Part shown: positions 1 through 5,042 of the stretch, one piece after another
Layout of the letters: each line of letters opens with the position of its first letter
Position numbering within the stretch: position 1 is the stretch's first letter
Source: an uncultured Haloferula sp.
GTDB lineage: Bacteria; Verrucomicrobiota; Verrucomicrobiae; Verrucomicrobiales; Akkermansiaceae
Assembly: GCA_946481625.1 (NCBI GenBank)
Contig: CAMLOZ010000272.1
Location: 1-5,638, forward strand
Direction: 5' to 3'
DNA length: 5,638 nt
Notes under the pieces: generated by a model
Seen by the model: only the letters and a program-made list of their open reading frames with translations
What the model was told of the DNA's origin: nothing
Databases searched by the model: none
Translations under genes and position numbers: made by a program

Positions 1-14
1 CCCCACCCCCCCGG
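1..14 (+). promoter_or_regulatory. C-rich tract directly before the sugar transferase start
   Basis: The window opens with four C, one A and seven C (6-12), then GG and the ATG at 15. There is no Shine-Dalgarno sequence in the visible bases. Similar C runs end 1-2 bases before the ATGs at 2619 and 2696, so this may be a recurring 5' leader element rather than chance. The tract is cut by the window edge, so its full length and any promoter are unknown. Confidence 0.4.
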
Positions 15-926
15 ATGACAACCACCACGAAGGAACGGCGAAGCCGTGCAACAACGCCCGTTCTCCAAGGGCGTCAGTCCACCCTTCGCCCCGAGCGTCC
101 CCGAAGCCGGACCTTGGCCATCCCGCGACTTTCCCGGCGGAAAGTTCCCGCGGGTTCAGGCCTTCCCTTATCTGAAAGCGGCAACTTTTCCGCGGTGCCG
201 CTGCCGCTGCCGTTGCCGGTTCCGCGTTGGAAGCGGATGTCCGATCTGGCCTGTGTGATTCTCAGCCTGCCGCTGGCGATTCCGCTGATGCTGGCGGTCG
301 CGTGCTGGATCAAGCTCGTCTCGCGGGGGCCGGCGCTGTTTTGCCAGGAGCGCATCGGTTTCGGGGGCCGGCGTTTCACGCTGTACAAATTCCGGACGAT
401 GCACCCGGGTGCGCCGACGCGCGACCACGAGGCCCACGTGGGGCGCCTGGTCGAGTCGGATAGTCCGATGATCAAGCTGGACCTGCTGGGCGACGCCCGG
501 CTGATCCCGGGCGGCTGCTTCCTGCGGAGCGCCGGTCTCGACGAGCTGCCGCAGCTCCTGAACGTGCTGCTCGGCGAGATGAGCGTCGTCGGGCCCCGGC
601 CTTGCGTGCTCGAGGAGTACGGGTTTTTCACGCTGAGCCAGCGCGAGCGCTTCACCGTCCTGCCGGGGCTGACCGGCCTGTGGCAGGTCAATGGCAAGAA
701 CCGGACGACCTTCCGCGAGATGAACGCGATGGACGTCCACTACGCCCGCCGTTACTCGCCGCTGCTTGACCTCTGGATCATGCTGCTCACGCCGGTGGCC
801 TTGCTCGGGCAGATGGCGGATTGCATGGCCCGCCGCCGTCGTGCGGCGGCCGCGGCTTATCCGGCCACCGTGCCGGAAGAGGCGGTCCTCGGTTACGGCG
901 TCCAAGGAATGACCGACCGGGTATGA
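15..926 (+). CDS. Sugar transferase (phosphoglycosyl transferase, PF02397 type), initiating enzyme of exopolysaccharide synthesis
   Basis: This 303-residue protein should transfer a sugar-1-phosphate from a UDP-sugar to undecaprenyl phosphate at the inner face of the cytoplasmic membrane, the first step of a lipid-linked repeat unit. The catalytic core begins at about residue 72 (WKRMSDL) with a proline-containing hydrophobic segment at 78-102, as in monotopic PglC-like enzymes. It continues with QERIGF (111-116), YKFRTM (124-129), the Asp-Glu catalytic pair in DELPQL (176-181), GEMSVVGPRP (187-196) and PGLTGLWQVNGKNR (217-230). There is no block of four extra N-terminal membrane helices as in WcaJ/WbaP. 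Instead the first 70 residues are basic and proline-rich, and an Arg/Ala-rich tail follows residue 270. ATG 15 is chosen because the next in-frame ATG (residue 74) falls inside the core. Its stop overlaps the next start. The sugar specificity cannot be read from sequence. Confidence 0.93.
   Translation: MTTTTKERRSRATTPVLQGRQSTLRPERPRSRTLAIPRLSRRKVPAGSGLPLSESGNFSAVPLPLPLPVPRWKRMSDLACVILSLPLAIPLMLAVACWIKLVSRGPALFCQERIGFGGRRFTLYKFRTMHPGAPTRDHEAHVGRLVESDSPMIKLDLLGDARLIPGGCFLRSAGLDELPQLLNVLLGEMSVVGPRPCVLEEYGFFTLSQRERFTVLPGLTGLWQVNGKNRTTFREMNAMDVHYARRYSPLLDLWIMLLTPVALLGQMADCMARRRRAAAAAYPATVPEEAVLGYGVQGMTDRV
195..224 (+). repeat. In-frame hexanucleotide repeat encoding a Pro-Leu stretch
   Basis: Imperfect repeats of CCGCTG encode alternating proline and leucine or valine (VPLPLPLPVP, residues 61-70) immediately before the catalytic core of the sugar transferase. 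Gain or loss of a six-base unit would keep the frame, so length may vary between strains without breaking the enzyme. It probably acts as a stiff linker between the basic N-terminal extension and the membrane core; that role is inference. Confidence 0.6.
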
Positions 927-2005
927 AGAAGCCCCTCGCCGTGGGGATCGCCGGCTGCGGGTACTGGGGTCCGAACCTCGCCCGCAACTTCGATTCCCAC
1001 CCGGACGCGGAAGTCCGCGCCCTCTGCGATCCGGATCCGGAGCGCCTGGGGTACATGCGCGACCGCTATCCGCAGGCGACGCCTTTCGAGGATTTCACCG
1101 CGATGCTGGAAGGCTCGCCGCTCGATGCGGTGGTCGTCGCCACGCCGGTCCGGACCCACCACGCTCTTGCGAAGGCCGCCCTGCTTGCCGGCAAGCACGT
1201 GTTGGTCGAGAAGCCGATGGCTTCCTCCTCCGAGGAATGCGAGGAGCTGATCCGGCTTGCCGGTGAACGCGGGCTGATCCTGATGGTCGGCCACACCTAC
1301 CTCTACTCCGAGCCGGTCCGCAAGATCGCGGCGATCATCCGGGACGGCGGCATCGGCGAGTTGAAATACATCAACTGCCAGCGCCTGAACCTCGGGCTGT
1401 TCCAGAAGGACATCAACGTCGCCTGGGACCTCGCGCCGCACGACATCTCGATCATCCTGCACGTGATGGGGGAGTGTCCGCAACTGGTGAACTGCCAGGG
1501 CAACGCGCACATCCACCCGGGCATCGAGGACGTTACGAACCTCTCGCTCAGTTTCCGCAAGCAGCGTTTCGCGACGGTCCAGAGCAGTTGGCTGGAGCCC
1601 CGCAAGGTGCGCCAGATGACCTTCGTGGGCACCCGCAAGATGATCGTTTACGACGACCTCCAGCCGCTGGAGAAGATCCGGATCTACGACGTGCGGGTCG
1701 AGTGCCCGCCCCACTACGACAATTTCGCGGAGTTCCACTACTCCTATCATTACGGCGATTGCTACCTGCCGCGCATCGAGCAGAGCGAGCCGCTCAAGAA
1801 CATGTGCGCGCACTTCATCGATTGCGTGAGCGAGGGCAGCCAGCCGCTGAGTTGCGGGGTGCGCGGACTGGAGATGGTGCGGATCCTGGAAGCCAGCACG
1901 GAATCCCTGCAGGCGCAGGGCGGGCCGGTGCCGTTCTCCACCACCCGGCCCGAGCCGCTCCGGCCGCCGGCCGGGGATGCCATGCCGGAATTCAGCGGTG
2001 TATGA
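923..2005 (+). CDS. Gfo/Idh/MocA-family NAD(P)-dependent sugar oxidoreductase, WlbA/WbpB-like
   Basis: This 360-residue protein is a dinucleotide-dependent dehydrogenase probably acting on a nucleotide sugar, such as the C3 oxidation of a UDP-N-acetylglucosaminuronic acid in the WlbA/WbpB branch. The N-terminal Rossmann fold has the glycine-rich loop GIAGCGYWGPNLARN (8-22). The family's catalytic EKP is at 96-98, and a conserved HD, where the second catalytic residue usually lies, is in DLAPHDI (169-175). The C-terminal alpha/beta domain follows. ATG 923 is chosen over an in-frame ATG at 821 because the Rossmann strand starts at once and because it makes an ATGA overlap with the sugar transferase stop. 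A weak AAGGAA lies at 904-909. The acyltransferase follows after one base, as wlbB-type genes often follow wlbA-type genes. The proline-rich last 25 residues look like a dispensable tail. Family assignment is secure; the exact substrate is inferred from context. Confidence 0.9.
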   Translation: MKKPLAVGIAGCGYWGPNLARNFDSHPDAEVRALCDPDPERLGYMRDRYPQATPFEDFTAMLEGSPLDAVVVATPVRTHHALAKAALLAGKHVLVEKPMASSSEECEELIRLAGERGLILMVGHTYLYSEPVRKIAAIIRDGGIGELKYINCQRLNLGLFQKDINVAWDLAPHDISIILHVMGECPQLVNCQGNAHIHPGIEDVTNLSLSFRKQRFATVQSSWLEPRKVRQMTFVGTRKMIVYDDLQPLEKIRIYDVRVECPPHYDNFAEFHYSYHYGDCYLPRIEQSEPLKNMCAHFIDCVSEGSQPLSCGVRGLEMVRILEASTESLQAQGGPVPFSTTRPEPLRPPAGDAMPEFSGV

Positions 2006-2006
2006 T

Positions 2007-2507
2007 ATGACCGGGGCCCCGACAGACACGCTGAGGATCGCGGCGGACGTGAAGATGGGGAAGGGCGTGGTGCTCCATGCCTTCGTGAATCTCTACGGCT
2101 GCGCGATCGGCGACGAGACCCGGATCGGCACCTTCGTGGAGATCCAGAAGGGTGTCCGCGTCGGCAACCGCTGCAAGATTTCGAGCCACACCTTCATCTG
2201 CGAGGGCGTCCGCCTCGGCGACGGTGTCTTCGTCGGGCACAATGTCAGTTTCATCAACGACCGCTACCCGCGGGCGATCAATGCCGACGGCACCCCGAAG
2301 TCCGATGACGACTGGACCTGCCAGCGGACGGTGGTCGGGGACGGTGCCTCGATCGGTTCGGGGAGCACGATCCTCGGCGGTCTGACCATCGGAGCCGGTG
2401 CCATGATTGGAGCCGGCAGCGTGGTCACGCGCGACGTGCCGCCCGGGGCGGTCGTCGCCGGCAACCCGGCCAAAGTCCTTCATCCCGACGAATCCGCCGC
2501 GGGCTGA
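2007..2507 (+). CDS. Left-handed beta-helix (hexapeptide-repeat) acyltransferase, WlbB/WbpD-like
   Basis: This 166-residue protein is probably an acetyl-CoA-dependent N-acetyltransferase acting on the amino group of a nucleotide sugar in the cytoplasm. Hexapeptide repeats of the form [IV]G-x-x-x-x run through most of the length: positions 34-80, a loop with SFINDRYPRA (81-90), then VVGDGASIGSGSTILGG (109-125) and IGAGAMIGAGSVVTRDV (128-144). The closing VVAGNPAKVL (149-158) is a typical acetyltransferase end. The FxN-x-x-x-PR loop matches the WlbB/WbpD/PglD-like group, where the Asn lies near the acceptor amino group. ATG 2007 sits one base after the oxidoreductase stop, which fits coupled translation. 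An in-frame ATG at 1977 would add 10 residues inside the preceding gene and cannot be excluded. A serine O-acetyltransferase or another sugar acyltransferase is the main alternative. No terminator is visible downstream. Confidence 0.88.
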   Translation: MTGAPTDTLRIAADVKMGKGVVLHAFVNLYGCAIGDETRIGTFVEIQKGVRVGNRCKISSHTFICEGVRLGDGVFVGHNVSFINDRYPRAINADGTPKSDDDWTCQRTVVGDGASIGSGSTILGGLTIGAGAMIGAGSVVTRDVPPGAVVAGNPAKVLHPDESAAG

Positions 2508-2528
2508 TTCCGCAAAATTCCGCCAAAA
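2508..2528 (+). repeat. Short tandem repeat after the acyltransferase stop
   Basis: TTCCGCAAAA (2508-2517) is followed directly by TTCCGCCAAAA (2518-2528). The pair begins immediately after the TGA and ends 24 bases before the putative -24 element. It could be a small protein-binding site or chance. No hairpin or U-run accompanies it, so it is not a terminator. Confidence 0.35.
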
Positions 2529-2552
2529 CCTACGCGAACACGTGTGGAAAAC

Positions 2553-2567
2553 TGGAACGGATTGTGC
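2553..2567 (+). promoter_or_regulatory. Candidate sigma-54 (-24/-12) promoter for the chain-length gene
   Basis: TGGAACG, four bases, then GTGC matches the RpoN consensus TGGCACG-N4-TTGC at nine of eleven positions. The invariant GG and GC dinucleotides have the correct spacing. With C2567 taken as -12, transcription would begin near 2579 and give a leader of about 117 bases before ATG 2696. Sigma-54 control together with the PrsK/PrsR regulators is known for some exopolysaccharide systems of the PEP-CTERM type, which makes this plausible. No activator site or regulator gene is visible in the window. No better sigma-70 pair was found by eye. Confidence 0.45.
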
Positions 2568-2610
2568 GGTAATCCGAGGTCGCCCGATCTTCAGCACGGC
2601 TCCCCCGCCT

Positions 2611-2616
2611 CCCCCC
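2611..2616 (+). promoter_or_regulatory. C6 run just before the ATG of the short upstream ORF
   Basis: Six C follow a run of five C (2602-2606) and end two bases before ATG 2619. There is no purine-rich Shine-Dalgarno sequence. The same layout is seen at the starts at 15 and 2696, so it is listed as a possible recurring leader element. The function is unknown. Confidence 0.35.
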
Positions 2617-2618
2617 TT

Positions 2619-2675
2619 ATGCCTGTTGAAGCGGACGATTGGTTCTTGGACTTCTCACCCATCTGGACTAAGTAA
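2619..2675 (+). CDS. Candidate 18-codon upstream ORF (leader peptide)
   Basis: An ATG at 2619 opens 18 codons ending in TAA, encoding MPVEADDWFLDFSPIWTK. The peptide is acidic at the start and aromatic after that, with two Trp and two Phe in the last eleven residues. It has no signal peptide or membrane segment. It lies inside the proposed leader transcript and ends 20 bases before the chain-length gene start. It shares the C-run-then-ATG layout with that gene. It could act as a leader peptide whose translation or stalling affects expression downstream, by analogy with tnaC-type leaders, or it could be chance. A short ORF like this is not statistically strong alone; the placement and the shared start context are the only support. 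No known peptide family was recognised. Confidence 0.35.
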   Translation: MPVEADDWFLDFSPIWTK

Positions 2676-2682
2676 GCGTACA

Positions 2683-2694
2683 CCCCCCCCCCCC
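2683..2694 (+). promoter_or_regulatory. Homopolymer of 12 C ending one base before ATG 2696
   Basis: Twelve consecutive C, then one A and the ATG, occupy the place where a Shine-Dalgarno sequence would normally be. Such a tract is prone to replication slippage and polymerase slippage, so it could vary in length and alter translation or transcript level of the chain-length gene. It lies in a leader richer in C than G (40 C against 17 G in 2601-2695), which could also favour Rho loading if left untranslated. These functions are inference. The tract itself is plain in the sequence, though its exact length should be confirmed because homopolymers are error-prone in assemblies. Confidence 0.5.
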
Positions 2695-2695
2695 A

Positions 2696-4978
2696 ATGCA
2701 AAAGTCTGATCCACGCGCCAAAGCCGCCTTTGGCCTGCAGGATGTCCTCTATGTGCTCTTCAAGCACAAGTGGAAGATCCTCATCTCGAGCGCTCTCGGT
2801 CTCGCGGCGGCGGCATCGCTGTATGTGACGCGCAAACCTTTCTACGAATCGGAGGCCGAACTGGTGATCAATTCGGTCGTGCAGCGCGGGGCGCTCGACG
2901 GTCATGAAACCGAAATGGCCGCCGGCGGCCGCGGCGGCGAGCAGGTGGTGAACACCGAGATGCTCATCCTGCGCAGCGGCGACCTGGCGCTTGAAGTCGC
3001 GGAGGCGATCGGAGTCGACCGCCTCATCCCGGATGCGGCTGAAACCGCGTCGGTACACGACGCCGCCTCCGTCGTTCAGCTCGGCCTGGAAGTCAAGCCG
3101 GCGGCGAAGGGCAGCAACGTGCTCAGCGTGATCTACCGCAACGTCGACAAGCAGCTCACGCTGGACGTCCTGGAAGAGGTGGTGAAGCGCTACTATGCGA
3201 AGCACCTCGAGATCCACCGCTCCACCAGCGCTTTCGAATCGGTGGAAGCGCAGGTCAAGGAGGTGAAAGAGCGCCTCGACAAAACCGAAGCGGAGCTCAA
3301 CAAGCTCAAGTCGGGCTCGGGAATCATCTCGCTCAACGACGAAAGCCTTTCCCTTTCCTCGCAGCGGGAACGTACGAAGCAGGATCTCAACTCCGCGCGC
3401 GCGGAGATGGCGCAGCAAACGACCTTGGTCGAGCGCTTGGAACGCCGCCTTGCGGAAGCGGCCGCCGCCTCCGGCGAAGGGGTTACTCCCATCGGCACGC
3501 AGGCACTGGCGAGGAAGCCGGAAATTCCGGTGATCGCGGCTCCCACCGCCGCCCAGCTTGAAGCTTACAAGGCACTCGCCGACCGCCTGGAATTCCACCA
3601 GAAGCGCGATTTCGAACTGCAGGCGAAGTATCCGCCGGGTGAGATCCAGGTGGTGCGCAACCGCCAGGAGATGGAGCGGATCCGCGCCGACAAGGCGGCC
3701 ATGCTCGAGCGCATCCCCGGCCTGGCCGGCCAGACCGCCGCCGCACCGGGTGCCCCGGCAGCGAATCCGGCGGTCGAACTGGAAGTCGAGAAGACCAAGC
3801 TCGACGGCTTGAAGTCGAGGATCGCGTCCTACGAGACCGACCTGAACAACCTGAACGCCCGCATCAACGAGCTTGCCGTGCTCACCCCGAAGCTTGCCGA
3901 ACTGGAACGCCGCCGCGAGATGGAGGACGGCGAGTACCGGATGCTCGAGACCAACCTCAAGAAGGCGCGCGTGGATCGCACGCTCGATCCCACCCAGATG
4001 CGCGAGATCCGGGTGGTGGACAAGCCGTCCGTTCCGGTCCAGACCTTCAGCGAGCTTACCAAGAAGATCATTCTCGGTTTGGCCGGGGCGGGTGTCGCGG
4101 TCGGCGTGGGCCTCGCCTTCCTGATCGAACTGGTGATCGACCGCCGGATCAAGCGTCCGACCGAAATCGAATCGCGCCTGCAATTGCCGCTGATGCTTTC
4201 GATCCCGTTCGTCCGGCCGAAGAACCGCGGGGCCCTGCTGATCGGCAACGACCGTCCCGGGGACGCCGCCGGGGAAGGGGACCGCAGCGCGCTGCCGGCG
4301 GTGCGGGGCACCAACGGTTTCCATGCCTTCCCGCCGAAGACGGACCACTTCATCCATCCGTATTCCGAGGCGATCCGCGACCGCATCGTTTTCAACTTCC
4401 AGGTCAACAACATGACCCACAAGCCGAAGCTGATGGCGGTGACGGGACTTTCCGCCGGAGCCGGCACCTCGACGATCGCCGCGGGACTTGCGAAAGCCTT
4501 CTCCGAGGTCAATGGCGCGAAGGTGCTGCTCGTGGACCTGACTTCGGACTATCCGGACGACAACCCGATGTTCGGCAACAAGCCGCTGCACTCGCTCGTC
4601 GGCGCGCTACAGGCGGCGCGCAACACGCGCTTCAAGGAAGGTTCGCAGAACCTCTACCTGGCGAGCGCCGCGTCGCGGAAGACCGATCCGAACGCGACCG
4701 CCTTCGGCCCCATGCATCTTTACGAGTTGCTGCCGCATTTCCGGGCCAGCGAGTTCGACTACATCATCTTCGACATGCCGGCGCTGGCCCAGACCAGCCC
4801 GACGCTCGCGATGGCCGGCTTGATGGACAAGGTCCTGCTCGTGGTCGACGGCGAAGACACCAATCGGGAGACCCTGAAATGGGGCTATTCGGAACTGGTG
4901 AAGGGTCGTGCGGATGTTTCGTGCATCTACAACAAGGCCCGCTCGCATGCTCCGGGCTGGGTTCTCGGCGAAGTCTGA
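2696..4978 (+). CDS. Wzz/Wzc-like polysaccharide chain-length and export protein with a degenerate BY-kinase domain
   Basis: This 760-residue inner-membrane protein should control polymer length and couple synthesis to export as a polysaccharide co-polymerase. A Wzz domain starts at about residue 14 (LQDVLYVLFKHKWKI) with a first membrane helix at 28-45. A long periplasmic region follows, with coiled coils near 178-256, 286-340 and 360-425 separated by Ala/Pro linkers (257-285, 346-358). The GNVR-like end and proline motif (VVDKPSVPVQ, 440-449) lead into a second membrane helix at 456-479. After a flexible cytosolic linker, residues 553-760 form a CpsD/Wzc-like domain with Walker B-like YIIFDMPA (689-696). 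The Walker A-like loop reads GLSAGAGTST (584-593), with Thr591 where kinases have Lys. The A' motif is VDLTSD (613-618), lacking the second Asp, and there is no C-terminal Tyr cluster. The kinase is therefore probably inactive. Start 2696 fits the domain edge. Confidence 0.92.
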   Translation: MQKSDPRAKAAFGLQDVLYVLFKHKWKILISSALGLAAAASLYVTRKPFYESEAELVINSVVQRGALDGHETEMAAGGRGGEQVVNTEMLILRSGDLALEVAEAIGVDRLIPDAAETASVHDAASVVQLGLEVKPAAKGSNVLSVIYRNVDKQLTLDVLEEVVKRYYAKHLEIHRSTSAFESVEAQVKEVKERLDKTEAELNKLKSGSGIISLNDESLSLSSQRERTKQDLNSARAEMAQQTTLVERLERRLAEAAAASGEGVTPIGTQALARKPEIPVIAAPTAAQLEAYKALADRLEFHQKRDFELQAKYPPGEIQVVRNRQEMERIRADKAAMLERIPGLAGQTAAAPGAPAANPAVELEVEKTKLDGLKSRIASYETDLNNLNARINELAVLTPKLAELERRREMEDGEYRMLETNLKKARVDRTLDPTQMREIRVVDKPSVPVQTFSELTKKIILGLAGAGVAVGVGLAFLIELVIDRRIKRPTEIESRLQLPLMLSIPFVRPKNRGALLIGNDRPGDAAGEGDRSALPAVRGTNGFHAFPPKTDHFIHPYSEAIRDRIVFNFQVNNMTHKPKLMAVTGLSAGAGTSTIAAGLAKAFSEVNGAKVLLVDLTSDYPDDNPMFGNKPLHSLVGALQAARNTRFKEGSQNLYLASAASRKTDPNATAFGPMHLYELLPHFRASEFDYIIFDMPALAQTSPTLAMAGLMDKVLLVVDGEDTNRETLKWGYSELVKGRADVSCIYNKARSHAPGWVLGEV

Positions 4979-5042
4979 TCACCCCCTTGGTCCGCTTCTT
5001 TCCTCCGGGCGCACCCACCCGTACAGGACTCACCTTCCCACG
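4979..5042 (+). other. C-rich gap before the deacetylase gene
   Basis: This 64-base spacer contains 31 C but only 11 G, including CCCCC at 4982-4986 and CACCCACCC at 5012-5020. No convincing promoter, terminator hairpin with a T-run, or Shine-Dalgarno sequence was found; AGGA at 5024-5027 is too far from ATG 5043. The strand bias resembles the leader before the chain-length gene. Readthrough from that gene is the simplest source of transcription for the next one. Confidence 0.4.

Noticed and set aside
821..922. An upstream in-frame ATG that would add 34 residues to the oxidoreductase
   Set aside because: The added part overlaps the sugar transferase deeply, is arginine/glycine-rich, and precedes a Rossmann strand that normally begins near the N-terminus. 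The ATGA-overlap start at 923 fits better.
893..2029. A 378-codon open frame on the minus strand opposite the oxidoreductase
   Set aside because: It is the antisense shadow of a clear Gfo/Idh/MocA gene, with repetitive charged composition and no motifs.
2508..2600. A possible transcription terminator between the acyltransferase and chain-length genes
   Set aside because: No stable GC hairpin followed by a T-run could be found by eye, so no terminator is annotated.
2643..2672. TTGGACTT and CTGGACTA as a possible direct repeat inside the leader
   Set aside because: The shared core is only six bases and falls inside the candidate short ORF, so chance explains it well.
2591..4591. A 666-codon open frame on the minus strand opposite the chain-length gene
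   Set aside because: It mirrors a well-supported Wzz/Wzc-like gene in GC-rich sequence, where antisense frames stay open by codon bias. Its translation is rich in His, Arg and Asp with no recognisable domain.
5011..5020. A small inverted pair (CGGG and CCCG at about 5006-5021) in the gap before the deacetylase gene
   Set aside because: The stem is only about four base pairs with a loop of eight and no T-run, so it is too weak to call a terminator or riboswitch.
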